Source: a bacterium (GTDB lineage: Bacteria; Chloroflexota; Dormibacteria; UBA8260; Bog-877). Taken from it: a stretch of 17,737 bases of DNA. The notes under the pieces are model-generated. The model did no database searches. It was not told the DNA's origin and was given only the letters and a program-made list of their open reading frames with translations. The DNA lies in contig JAJYWT010000064.1 in NCBI GenBank assembly GCA_021791345.1, positions 1 through 17,737 on the forward strand, given 5' to 3'. A program made the position numbers and the translations under genes. Shown here piece by piece: positions 1-7,318 of this stretch; the first letter of the stretch is position 1, and each line of letters begins with the position of its first letter.

Positions 1-656
1 AGATCTACCCGTACGACCCGAGCAAGGCGGTGAGCCTCCTGAAGGACAACGGCTGGACCGTCAACCCCGGTGGGGTCAGCGTCTGCTCCAAGCCGGGGAC
101 TGCCTCCGGTGACTGTGGAGCCGGCATCCCATCCGGAGCCAAGGCCACCTTCCGCCTGCTCTACGCCAGTGGTGCGACCGAGCTGACCAACGAGATGGAG
201 GCCATGCAGTCGACCATGAAGCAGAAGGCGGGAATCAACCTGGAGCTCTCCAGCGCCCCCTTCGCGCAGGTGATCAGCACCGCCTTCGGCGGCGCCTGCA
301 CCGACGCCAAGCCCTGCAGCAACTGGGACCTGGCGGACTGGGGTGGTGGCTGGGTCTACTCCCCGGACTACCTGCCGACCGGCGGTGAGCTCTTCCAGAC
401 CGGCGCCTCGAGCAACCCGGGCTACTACAACAGCCCAGAGGCCAACAGCCTGATCAAGGCGACCCACACCGCCTCGACCGCTTCGGCGGAAACCGCAGCC
501 CTGTTCAAGTACGAGGACTACATCGCCAAGCAACTGCCGGTGGTCTACATGCCCAACGGCCCCTACCAGCTGACCATGGTCAAGAGCAACTTGGCGGGTT
601 ACCACCAGGGTATCTTCGACGAGATGTATCCCCAGTACTACTCGTTCAAGAGTTGA
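1..656 (+). CDS. ABC transporter substrate-binding protein, family 5 (peptide/solute type), C-terminal part
   Basis: The frame is open from the first complete codon (position 3) to a TGA at 654-656. It gives 217 residues of a protein that began upstream. The opening stretch, reading YDPSKAVSLLKDNGW, is the usual 'YDPxKAxxLLxxAGW' segment of family 5 extracellular solute-binding proteins. It is followed by the typical second-lobe features: an aromatic-rich WGGGWVYSPDY segment, a GYYNSPEAN segment, and a closing part with KYEDYIAKQLPVVYMPN. The family binds peptides or other small solutes outside the membrane and delivers them to a DppBC/OppBC-type permease. Four cysteines are present (in VCSKPG, DCGAG, ACTDAKPCS) and could form disulfides in an exported protein. 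The ligand cannot be told from this part. A hairpin follows 33 bp after the stop, so this gene probably ends its transcript. Confidence 0.88.
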   Translation, partial: IYPYDPSKAVSLLKDNGWTVNPGGVSVCSKPGTASGDCGAGIPSGAKATFRLLYASGATELTNEMEAMQSTMKQKAGINLELSSAPFAQVISTAFGGACTDAKPCSNWDLADWGGGWVYSPDYLPTGGELFQTGASSNPGYYNSPEANSLIKATHTASTASAETAALFKYEDYIAKQLPVVYMPNGPYQLTMVKSNLAGYHQGIFDEMYPQYYSFKS

Positions 657-689
657 ACTCAGCTCCACCATCCCCGTCCCCTATGCCCT

Positions 690-720
690 GCCCGGCGCCG
701 CTTTGGCGGCGCCGGGCCTT
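690..720 (+). terminator. Hairpin terminator after the substrate-binding protein gene
   Basis: A perfect 11-bp inverted repeat, 690-700 (GCCCGGCGCCG) against 707-717 (CGGCGCCGGGC), encloses the 6-nt loop CTTTGG. The downstream side is only mildly pyrimidine-rich (CTTCCCCTC), so the U-tract is weak. It may act as an intrinsic or assisted terminator. Its position just after the stop codon supports that role. Confidence 0.6.
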
Positions 721-783
721 CCCCTCGTCCGGTCGGGGGCCACAGATGGTGGCCTGGGAAGGGTGGACCGCGGGAGAGGGGGG

Positions 784-1731
784 ATGAGAGATGCACGGTC
801 CCCCCGTACCCTCGAGATGGTCGCGGAGGCGGCTCGTCTCAGGAAGGATGGACTCAGCCAGCGGCAGATCTCCCGGCGCCTGCGTGTCCCGCGCTCCACA
901 TTGAGGGATCGCCTTCGCAGCTTGGGCGAGACCCAACCTGCCGAGCGGTGCGGCTCCGTGGAGCCGGGACGGCCGGTCGGCCAGGGGGCATCCGCTGGGG
1001 GAGGGGTGGCGATGCCCCGGTGGGCTGCGATCCATCGGCGGCTCAAGGGCACCCGCGAGGCGAGCCGGCTCCACGAGTGGGAGTTGTATCGCGCCGGCCA
1101 GATGCGGGCGCTGGGGTACAGCGCCTTCTGCCGCCGTTATCGCGAGTGGCTGGCGGGGCAGCCCGCCTTCTCGCAGTTGGCGTGCCGGGCTGGGGAGTGG
1201 ATGCTGGTCGACTTCTGGGACTATCCGGTCTATCCCTCTGATCCCTTGTCCCCTCGCTTTTGCGTCTTCGTGGCGACGCTGGGAGCGAGCGGATACCTCT
1301 TTGTGGAGTCTCCGGACGAGCGCACTCTGGCAACCTGGGTGGCGGCTCACGAGCATGCCTTCTCCTTCTACGGGGGTGTTCCCAGGGCGGTCGTGGTGCT
1401 GCGGCTCCAGCCCTGGGCCAGCAATCCCGGCTGGCCCAGGCAGGAGTTGAACCCGACCTATGAGGAGATGGCGCGGCGGTACCACACCGTGATCCTGCCG
1501 CCGGCTACCTTCCGGCCATCCCCGGCGGCGGCCGTCGCCGCGGTGCTGAACGAGATGTCCTCTCTGGCTCGGAACGCGGTCGCAGCATCCGGGGGAGACC
1601 GCGGGAGGGTGCGGATCGCCATCCAACGCTCGGCGGACGAGCTGAACCGAGGCGAGATCGCTGGCTGGGGGGTCTCCAGGCGGGACCTCTACCGGGAGGC
1701 GGAGCTGGGCCAGCTCCACTCCCTGCCATAG
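784..1731 (+). CDS. IS21-family IstA-like transposase relative, shortened and with a broken DDE triad
   Basis: The chosen start is the ATG at 784, with a GGGAGAGGGG purine tract just upstream; the frame also stays open back to 703. The product is 315 aa. Residues about 20-45 form a helix-turn-helix (LSQRQISRRLRVPRSTL). Residues 97-122 (HEWELYRAG to YRRYREWL-like) and 136-200 follow the IS21 IstA catalytic core: AGEWMLVDF, FVATLGASGYLFVE, HAFSFYGGVP, ELNPTYEEMA and, at the end, GWGVSRRDLY. The first catalytic Asp is present (D143). Against the remembered IstA pattern 'VVPDN' the second Asp is L206 and the next Asn is R207. In place of 'KxKVE' the sequence reads AAAVA, so the catalytic Glu is A252. 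The protein ends where IstA normally enters its C-terminal domain (family about 400-500 aa). No istB follows. It may be a domesticated derivative or a decaying copy; transposition activity is unlikely. Confidence 0.75.
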   Translation: MRDARSPRTLEMVAEAARLRKDGLSQRQISRRLRVPRSTLRDRLRSLGETQPAERCGSVEPGRPVGQGASAGGGVAMPRWAAIHRRLKGTREASRLHEWELYRAGQMRALGYSAFCRRYREWLAGQPAFSQLACRAGEWMLVDFWDYPVYPSDPLSPRFCVFVATLGASGYLFVESPDERTLATWVAAHEHAFSFYGGVPRAVVVLRLQPWASNPGWPRQELNPTYEEMARRYHTVILPPATFRPSPAAAVAAVLNEMSSLARNAVAASGGDRGRVRIAIQRSADELNRGEIAGWGVSRRDLYREAELGQLHSLP

Positions 1732-1733
1732 GC

Positions 1734-1750
1734 GCGGCGGCGACCGCCGC
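1734..1750 (+). terminator. GC hairpin after the IstA-like gene
   Basis: Positions 1734-1740 (GCGGCGG) pair with 1744-1750 (CCGCCGC) around a CGA loop, starting 3 nt after the TAG stop. There is no T-run after it, so it may only be a weak or factor-assisted terminator. The remaining gap up to the P450 start holds a TAGACT hexamer at 1782-1787 that could serve as a -10 box, but no matching -35 box is seen. Confidence 0.3.
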
Positions 1751-1837
1751 CAGTTCGCCCTCTCCCCGTCCCGGTCGCCGATAGACTGAGGGCTGCCACG
1801 AGGCCCGCTCGGGCCCCACCAACCGTCACCCGGGCCC

Positions 1838-3079
1838 ATGATCACCTCAGACCGCAAGGCTCCCGCTGACCTCGGCTACCTCCCCAACGACCCCTCATTC
1901 ATCGCCGACCCGTATCCAGCGCTGGCGAGGTTGCGCGAGGAGTTCCCGGTCATCTACGACGAGCCGACCCGGCAGTGGCTGATATCCCGCCACCGCGACG
2001 TGAACGCGCTCCTGCGAGACCGCCGGCTGGGCCGCTCCTATCTGCACGTGGCGACCCACGAGGAGTGGGGCCGGGAAGCCCCGCCCGAGTGGCAGGCTCC
2101 GTTCTGGCAGCTGCTCTGGCCCCAGCTCATCGACCGCGAGCCGCCTGACCACACTCGCCTTCGCAGCCTGGTGCTGCGCGCCTTCACCCCCCGGGCGGTG
2201 GAGCGCATGAGGCCCCGGATCGAGCTCGTGGTCACCACGCTCATCGATCGGGTCCGCCAGCTCGGGGAGTTCGACCTCATCGCCGACCTCATGGAGGAGC
2301 TCCCGGTCACGGTCATCGCCGACATGCTGGGGATACCCGAGAGCGACCGGTCGCTGCTGCGTCCCTGGTCGGCGGAGATCACGCTCATGTTCGAGCTCAA
2401 CCCCTCCTTGGACTACCAGCAGCGCGCGACCCGCGCCAGTGCGGAGTTCAGCGGGTACCTCCGCGAGCTGCTGCGCTCCCGGCAGGGGCGGGCGGCCCAG
2501 GACCTGCTGGCGGATCTCTCCCAGGCAGCCGAGGCGGGAGACCGCCTGAGTGAGGATGAGCTGGTGGCCACCTGCGTGCTGCTGCTGAACGCCGGTCACG
2601 AGGCCTCCGTGAACGGCGCCGCGAACTCGTGGTGGGCGCTGTTCCGCCATCCCGCCACACTCGCCCATCTGCGTGAGCGGGTTGATCTGGTGCCGACCGC
2701 GATCGAGGAGCTGCTGCGCTTCGACACCCCGGCTCCCATCTTCGAGCGGTGGGTGCTGGAGGACATCGAGGTGGAGGGGGTGAGGATCCCCCGGGGCCAG
2801 GAGGTGGCGCTGCTGTTCGCGGCCGCCAACCGAGATCCGCGGGTGTTCCCGAACCCCGATCGGATCGTGCTCGACCGCGACCCCAATCCGTACCTCTCGT
2901 TCGGGGCCGGCATCCATTACTGTCTGGGAGCGCCGCTCGCCAAGCTCGAGTTCGACATCCTCTTCCGGCAGATGCTGGAGCGGATGCCCCATCTGGAGCT
3001 GGTCAGCGAACCGCGCTGGAAGCCCCGATTCGTCCTCCGCGGACTGGAGGCCATCCGCGTCCACGACCACCCGCTGTGA
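1838..3079 (+). CDS. Cytochrome P450 (soluble bacterial type)
   Basis: A 413-aa haem-thiolate monooxygenase of the usual length for soluble bacterial P450s, with no membrane anchor. The signatures are in order. The I-helix reads AGHEAS at residues 252-257. The K-helix ExxR is E291-L-L-R294. The haem loop FGAGIHYCLG carries the axial Cys362. The region before it, FAAANRDPRVFPNPD, is also typical. In the I-helix the acid of the proton-relay pair is E255, but the usual following Thr is Ala256, with Ser257 next; this GHEA(S/T) variant occurs in other bacterial P450s. The substrate is not predictable, and no ferredoxin or reductase gene is adjacent. The start is the ATG at 1838; no strong Shine-Dalgarno is visible. 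The nucleoside hydrolase gene begins 37 bp downstream on the same strand, so the two may be co-transcribed, although no biochemical link is obvious. Confidence 0.95.
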   Translation: MITSDRKAPADLGYLPNDPSFIADPYPALARLREEFPVIYDEPTRQWLISRHRDVNALLRDRRLGRSYLHVATHEEWGREAPPEWQAPFWQLLWPQLIDREPPDHTRLRSLVLRAFTPRAVERMRPRIELVVTTLIDRVRQLGEFDLIADLMEELPVTVIADMLGIPESDRSLLRPWSAEITLMFELNPSLDYQQRATRASAEFSGYLRELLRSRQGRAAQDLLADLSQAAEAGDRLSEDELVATCVLLLNAGHEASVNGAANSWWALFRHPATLAHLRERVDLVPTAIEELLRFDTPAPIFERWVLEDIEVEGVRIPRGQEVALLFAAANRDPRVFPNPDRIVLDRDPNPYLSFGAGIHYCLGAPLAKLEFDILFRQMLERMPHLELVSEPRWKPRFVLRGLEAIRVHDHPL

Positions 3080-3116
3080 CCCCCGCCGCGGGCGCTGTCC
3101 CGCTGTCAGGAGACCC

Positions 3117-4067
3117 ATGACCGCCCAACCGATCCTGCTCGACTGCGACACCGGCATCGACGACGCGCTCGCGATCCTGGACTTCACCGCGCGCGGCGGC
3201 GAGATCCTGGCGGTGGGCTCGGTCCACGGCAATGTCCCCGCCCCGATAGGGGCGCGCAACACCCTGAGGGTGCTGGAGATCGCCGGTCGGGAAGAGGTGC
3301 CCGTCTGCGTGGGGGCTCCTCGCCCGCTGGCGCAGCCGCTGATGACGGCCGAGCACGTTCATGGCCAAGACGGCCTCGGCAACACCAATCAGCCCCCACC
3401 GAGGCGCCAGGCCGGGGCGGGTTCTGCGGCCGAGCAGATCGTGCGGCTGGCCCACCAGAGGCCGCGCGAGTTCACCCTGGTCGCGATCGGCCCCCTCACC
3501 AACCTGGCGCTGGCTCTGCTGCTCGACCCGGAGTTGCCGACCCTGATCCCCGAGGTGGTCATCATGGGCGGGGCGGTGGAGGTGGCGGGCAACGTCAGCC
3601 CCACCGCCGAGGCCAACCTCTGGCATGACCCGGAGGCGGCGCAGCTGGTTATAGAGGCCGACTGGAGGGTCACCCTGGTGACCCTGGACGCGACCATGCA
3701 GGCGCTGCTCACCCCCTCCGACCTGGAGGCGATCCTGAGCGCCACGACGCAGCGCTCCCGGTTCGCCTGGGCGATCCTGGATCACTACCTCACGGTCTAC
3801 CAGCAGTGGCTGCCCGGCCGCACCTGCCCTCTGCACGACCCGCTGGCACTGGCATTGGTGCTGGACCCCGACCTCGCCACCTACCGGATGCTGCCCACCC
3901 AGATCGAGCTGCGCGGGGTGTCCACCAGGGGGGCCACCGTCTGCGACCGGCGCCAGGATCCGGCGGGACCGGCGGCGGAGCCAGGGTGGCGCATGGTCCG
4001 GTATCTCGACCAGCTGGATGTGGAGCGGTTCCGGGCGCTCTTCGTGGCCGGGATAACCGCCGGCTGA
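3117..4067 (+). CDS. Nucleoside hydrolase (inosine/uridine-preferring type)
   Basis: This 316-aa protein should cleave the N-glycosidic bond of ribonucleosides to free base and ribose in the cytoplasm. The Ca2+-binding N-terminal signature DCDTGIDDA spans residues 9-17 (D9, D11, D15, D16). VHGNV follows at 36-40 and HVHGQDGLG at 80-88. EANLWHDPEAA at 165-175 covers the ribose-binding Asn and DPEAA segment. The C-terminal His-Asp pair, H240-D241 in CPLHDPLALA, matches the family's leaving-group/metal site. The start is the ATG at 3117, with AGGAGA at 3109-3114 close upstream. Length and motifs are complete, so it looks active; base preference cannot be read from sequence. It lies 37 bp after the P450 and converges on the MFS gene with only 29 bp between stops. 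Its role fits the adjacent nucleoside-catabolism genes, giving a hydrolytic route beside the phosphorolytic one. Confidence 0.93.
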   Translation: MTAQPILLDCDTGIDDALAILDFTARGGEILAVGSVHGNVPAPIGARNTLRVLEIAGREEVPVCVGAPRPLAQPLMTAEHVHGQDGLGNTNQPPPRRQAGAGSAAEQIVRLAHQRPREFTLVAIGPLTNLALALLLDPELPTLIPEVVIMGGAVEVAGNVSPTAEANLWHDPEAAQLVIEADWRVTLVTLDATMQALLTPSDLEAILSATTQRSRFAWAILDHYLTVYQQWLPGRTCPLHDPLALALVLDPDLATYRMLPTQIELRGVSTRGATVCDRRQDPAGPAAEPGWRMVRYLDQLDVERFRALFVAGITAG

Positions 4068-4096
4068 GGGCCGGGCGGGGCCGCTGCCGCCAAGGA

Positions 4097-5440
4097 TCAG
4101 AGGCCGGCCGCGCCCGCCGCGGCATCGAGTCCGGCTCCCTGCCCGGTCTCGGCGCCGCGCCAGAACCAGGCGAGCGCCCCCGCCAGCCCGATCACCCAGA
4201 CCCCGACCGCGAACCACGTGAACGAGGTGAGGCTGAGCCCCTGGGTCAGGTAGATGGTCGCGATGTAGAGGCCGACGCTGACAAAGCGGACCACGGCCGT
4301 GTAGGTGGCTCGGCGCCGCGTCTCCCAAACCTCGCCCTGCAGGGTGGTGCTGGCCAGGAATTCGATGCCCAGGAAGACGTTCAGGACCACCAGCAGGGAG
4401 AAGAAGATGGGGATCGAGCTCCGCCAGGCCGGCGCCAGCACCGCGATCGCCACGCTCACCCCCAGGCAGCCGGCGTAGCCGACCAGGAGGGTCACCTTGC
4501 GGCTCCAGCGGTCGGCCCAGAAGGCGAGCAGTCCCACCAGCAGCTCGGTGATGCCGGCCACCATCAGTATCGGCGCCGACAGCCTCGGGAGATGGTCGGG
4601 GCCCAGCACATAGGTCATGAGGCCGTACCCGGCGGTGCCGGCGAAGATGGTGGCGCACGTGGCGAAGAGCCGCAGCCCAAGGGGGGTGGTGGCGGCGACC
4701 CGCTCCGCCTGCGGCGACCCCTCCTCCGGCAGCTCGCGCTCCAGCAGTTGCTCTTTCGGGTAGTAGCGCCGGGCGACCGCGTCGGCCTGCGCCCGACGGC
4801 CGCGGGCCCGCAGCCAGCGCACCGACTCAGGGGTGTGAAGGCGGATCAGGAACAGGCAGCAGGTGACGAAGAGGAAGGCTCCCGCCACCGCCAGTCGCTC
4901 GGCCGCGATCCCGCCCCGGTCACCCAGGAGCGACATCCCGGCCAGGGTCAGGCCGCCGAGGTTGGCGGCGTTTATCGCCAGCATCATGGTCTTGCCGCGG
5001 TGCCGCGCGGGCATCACCTCGTGAGCGGTGACCAGAATCCCGTTCAGCTCGCCGCCGGAGGCGAACAGCATCACCGCCAGAAAGACCAGGATCAGCTGGT
5101 AGGAGGAGCTGAAGACGATGCCAACTCCGCCGACAAGGTAGAGCCCCAGGGTCGCGAAGAAGACCGGGCGACGCCCAACGCGGTCCGCGAGCGGACCCAG
5201 CGCCGCGATCCCCAGGATCTGCCAGATCGGGGACCAGGAGAGGAGCACCGAGCGCAGCACGACCGGGATGTGGACCCACGAGGTGGCGATGGTGGCGGTC
5301 CCGAAGACGTATGACTCCAGAAACATCCCGAGGAAGAAGGAGGAGAAGTTCCAGGAGTCGGTTGTGGTCCAGCGGGCCTCGCCCGGGTGCGCCGGGGCCG
5401 CCCCTTCGCCGGCTACCTCCACGAGGTTGCGGGGGCTCAA
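4097..5440 (-). CDS. MFS transporter, possibly for nucleosides or sugars
   Basis: A polytopic protein of about 447 aa with the major facilitator pattern of roughly twelve hydrophobic segments. Motif A (GPLADRVGRRPVF) lies after the second helix at residues 82-94. The central PESVRWL at 204-210 is the 'PESPRWL' signature of sugar/organic-solute transporters. A hydrophilic central loop covers about 205-250. The 3' half repeats the pattern with a second motif-A-like stretch, FWADRWSRKVTL. It is the last gene of a minus-strand run cdd, PyNP, MFS, starting 30 bp after the PyNP stop. From this position it probably imports a nucleoside or pentose; that is inference only. The start is uncertain: the frame opens with TTG at 5440 and has a GTG at 5422, and neither has a good ribosome site. 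Confidence 0.9.
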   Translation of the reverse strand: MSPRNLVEVAGEGAAPAHPGEARWTTTDSWNFSSFFLGMFLESYVFGTATIATSWVHIPVVLRSVLLSWSPIWQILGIAALGPLADRVGRRPVFFATLGLYLVGGVGIVFSSSYQLILVFLAVMLFASGGELNGILVTAHEVMPARHRGKTMMLAINAANLGGLTLAGMSLLGDRGGIAAERLAVAGAFLFVTCCLFLIRLHTPESVRWLRARGRRAQADAVARRYYPKEQLLERELPEEGSPQAERVAATTPLGLRLFATCATIFAGTAGYGLMTYVLGPDHLPRLSAPILMVAGITELLVGLLAFWADRWSRKVTLLVGYAGCLGVSVAIAVLAPAWRSSIPIFFSLLVVLNVFLGIEFLASTTLQGEVWETRRRATYTAVVRFVSVGLYIATIYLTQGLSLTSFTWFAVGVWVIGLAGALAWFWRGAETGQGAGLDAAAGAAGL

Positions 5441-5470
5441 GGCGGACGGTGCCTCAGCCCCGGACCGGGC

Positions 5471-6775
5471 TCAGGCGAGGTCCTCGGGGCCGAGCCGCTC
5501 GAGGACCAGGGCCGGCGTCCCGATCGGGGAGTCCCCGATCCCAATCGCGCCCTCCAGCGCCTGCAGGGCGGACGGTATCCGGCTGCGGTCGTCGCCCTGA
5601 AGCTCCAGCAACGGATCCCCGCGCCGCACAGCATCCCCCAAGCGGGCGTGGCAGATCACCCCCGCCACCGGGGAGACCGGGTCCTGGGGCCGGGCTCTGC
5701 CCGCGCCCAGCCGCCAGGCGGCGACCCCGACCGACCGCGCGTCCAGCCGCTGCAGGAATCCGTCGCGGTCGGCTCGGACGACGGCAAGCGACTCACCCTC
5801 GGGCAGGGCGGCGTCGGGGTCTCCTCCCTGAGCGCGGACCATCTCCGAGAACTTCGTCCAGGCCCGGCCGTCGGAGAGCGCGACTTCCGGATCCTCGCGG
5901 ATCCCCACCATCTGCAGCATCTCCCGCGCCTCCTCCAGCACCAGCTGGCGCAGGTCTGCGGGACCGCCGCCCCTCAGGATGGCGATCGCCTCGCGGACCT
6001 CGACGGCGTTGCCGACTGCCGTCCCCAGCGGAGAGTCGTGGGCGGTGAGCAGGGCCCTGGTCGTCACCTTGTGGGATCTGCCGATGCGGATCATGGTGAG
6101 GGCGAGCTGGCGCGCCTGAGCGAGATCCGCCATGAAGGCCCCGCTGCCCACCTTCACGTCCAGGAGCAGGCAGCCGGTTCCCTCCGCCACCTTCTTGGAC
6201 ATGATGGAGCTGGCGATGAGCGGGATCGACTCCACGGTGCCGGTGACGTCCCGAAGGGCGTAGAGGCGGCGGTCCGCCGGGGCCAGCTCGGGGCTGGCGG
6301 CGCAGATGACGCACCCCACCTCGTCCAGAATCGCGATCATCTCCTCTGGGGAGAGCACCGAACGCCAGCCCGGGATCGACTCCAGCTTGTCCAGGGTTCC
6401 GCCGGTGTGCCCCAGCCCGCGGCCCGACAGCTGCGGCACCGCCGCTCCGCAGGCCGCCACCAGCGGGACCAGCACCAGGGACACCTTGTCCCCGACCCCT
6501 CCCGTCGAATGTTTGTCGACCGAGGGGCGGGAGAGGCCGGTCAGGTCCTGGCGGATGCCGGAGGCGATCATGACACCGGTCCAAGCCTCCACCTCATTCG
6601 CGCTCATCCCCCGCCAGCAGATCGCCATCAGGAGAGCTGCCATCTGAGCCTCCGCCACCTGGCCCGCCAGGTAGCCGTTGAGCACCAGCTCGATGTCATC
6701 GGTGGCCATCTCCTGCCCGCGGCGCTTGGCCAGGATCAGCTCCAGAGCCACGACCGCAGGGTCGGCGCCGCTCAT
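5471..6775 (-). CDS. deoA: Pyrimidine-nucleoside / thymidine phosphorylase
   Basis: This 434-aa enzyme of the NP-II family splits pyrimidine (deoxy)nucleosides with phosphate into base and (deoxy)ribose-1-phosphate. The phosphate-binding KHSTGGVGDK is at residues 88-97. The family signature SGRGLGHTGGTLDKLE is at 117-132. RDVTGTVESIPLIASSIMSKK and LLLDVKVGSGAFM follow, and a C-terminal alpha/beta domain includes GDAVRRGDPLLEL. The residue two before the SGRG motif is Q115. From memory, pyrimidine-nucleoside phosphorylases carry Lys and E. coli-type thymidine phosphorylases Met there, so specificity (deoA or pdp) is open. The frame runs further upstream, but the ATG at 6775 is the start: it forms an ATGA overlap (6772-6775) with the cdd stop and gives the normal family length. 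The two are surely translationally coupled. Confidence 0.95.
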   Translation of the reverse strand: MSGADPAVVALELILAKRRGQEMATDDIELVLNGYLAGQVAEAQMAALLMAICWRGMSANEVEAWTGVMIASGIRQDLTGLSRPSVDKHSTGGVGDKVSLVLVPLVAACGAAVPQLSGRGLGHTGGTLDKLESIPGWRSVLSPEEMIAILDEVGCVICAASPELAPADRRLYALRDVTGTVESIPLIASSIMSKKVAEGTGCLLLDVKVGSGAFMADLAQARQLALTMIRIGRSHKVTTRALLTAHDSPLGTAVGNAVEVREAIAILRGGGPADLRQLVLEEAREMLQMVGIREDPEVALSDGRAWTKFSEMVRAQGGDPDAALPEGESLAVVRADRDGFLQRLDARSVGVAAWRLGAGRARPQDPVSPVAGVICHARLGDAVRRGDPLLELQGDDRSRIPSALQALEGAIGIGDSPIGTPALVLERLGPEDLA

Positions 6776-7188
6776 CCGTGGCGTCGGGCGAGTTCGGTGG
6801 CGTCGAAGGCGAAGGGCAGCAGCTCTCCGATCGTGACGGGCTCCGAGCCGGTGCCCTGGTCGATCAGAAGTCGCGGCCCCCCCTGTTCCAGAAGGAGCTG
6901 CCGGCAGCGGCCGCAGGGGGCCAGCGGCGCCCCGTCCTCGGTCACCACGCTGACCGCGATCAGCCGCTCGGCCCCGCCGGACCGGAGGGCCGAGACCAGC
7001 CCGCACTCGGCGCAGAGGGACAGCCCGTAGGAGGCGTTCTCGACGTTGCAGCCAGTGGCCATCCACCCCTTGTCCGTGAGCCCGGCGGCTCCCACGTGGA
7101 GCCGGGACCACGGCGCGAAGGCCCTGGTCGCCACCTGGCGGGCGGCCGCCCGCAGGGCCTCCCAGTCGATCTCATCCATCTGGGCCAC
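6772..7188 (-). CDS. cdd: Cytidine deaminase (small tetrameric type)
   Basis: A 138-aa zinc enzyme that deaminates cytidine and deoxycytidine to uridine and deoxyuridine. The length matches the homotetrameric class. NVEN (residues 48-51) is the ribose-binding segment. C59-A60-E61 holds one Zn ligand and the catalytic Glu. P91-C92-G93-R94-C95 supplies the other two Zn ligands. Four hydrophobic residues close to the C-terminus (LLPFAF) fit the family. The start is GTG at 7188, because a perfect AAGGAGG (complement of 7195-7201) lies 6 nt upstream; the ATG at 7179 would be 15 nt away. It is the first gene of the minus-strand cdd-PyNP-MFS run and overlaps the next gene by ATGA. It feeds uridine and deoxyuridine to the phosphorylase. 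Confidence 0.96.
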   Translation of the reverse strand: MAQMDEIDWEALRAAARQVATRAFAPWSRLHVGAAGLTDKGWMATGCNVENASYGLSLCAECGLVSALRSGGAERLIAVSVVTEDGAPLAPCGRCRQLLLEQGGPRLLIDQGTGSEPVTIGELLPFAFDATELARRHG

Positions 7189-7318
7189 GGCAAACCTCCT
7201 TCGACATCACGCGCCAGCGGCGCCCAACCCGGTCGCCTGATCAGACTGCAGATCGTATCGGCAGCGGTGGGAATGCCGCCCCCGAGGCCGGAAGCTGGCG
7301 GTTCATAATCGTGAGCAG
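7189..7318. promoter_or_regulatory. Divergent control region between cdd and deoC
   Basis: This 130-bp gap separates two divergently transcribed halves of the nucleoside locus and must hold both promoters. The minus strand has TACGAT (complement of 7252-7257) as a possible -10 box for cdd. A perfect 8-bp palindrome CTGATCAG lies at 7237-7244, just at the start point this would give. A second inverted repeat, CGGCA (7259-7263) with TGCCG (7274-7278), flanks 10 bp. A short hairpin, GCGCC 7211-7215 with GGCGC 7219-7223, falls in the cdd leader. A shared operator for a nucleoside-responsive repressor is plausible, but no known operator was recognised. Confidence 0.4.
7304..7309 (+). promoter_or_regulatory. 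Possible -10 box for deoC (near-leaderless start)
   Basis: CATAAT lies 9 bp before the deoC ATG in otherwise GC-rich DNA. A start point 6-7 bp after it would give a transcript with almost no 5' leader. This agrees with the absence of a Shine-Dalgarno before the ATG at 7319. No -35 box is visible. Confidence 0.4.

Noticed and set aside
646..1857. Long minus-strand open frame (403 codons) opposite the IstA-like gene
   Set aside because: It is Pro/Arg/Gly-rich with no recognisable domain, and it overlaps a plus-strand gene with clear IstA motifs. Such frames are expected opposite GC-rich coding DNA.
1895..3262. Minus-strand open frame of 455 codons opposite the P450
   Set aside because: The plus strand carries every P450 signature in order. 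The opposite frame is low-complexity and runs across a gene boundary.
3003..4658. Minus-strand open frame of 551 codons spanning the nucleoside hydrolase and part of the MFS gene
   Set aside because: It crosses two real genes in other frames or strands and has shadow-type composition.
5387..7030. Plus-strand open frame of 547 codons opposite the phosphorylase and cdd
   Set aside because: It is the antisense shadow of two overlapping, motif-complete genes.
6776..7111. N-terminal extension of the phosphorylase frame into cdd
   Set aside because: The frame stays open by chance. Family length and the ATGA overlap with cdd fix the start at 6775.
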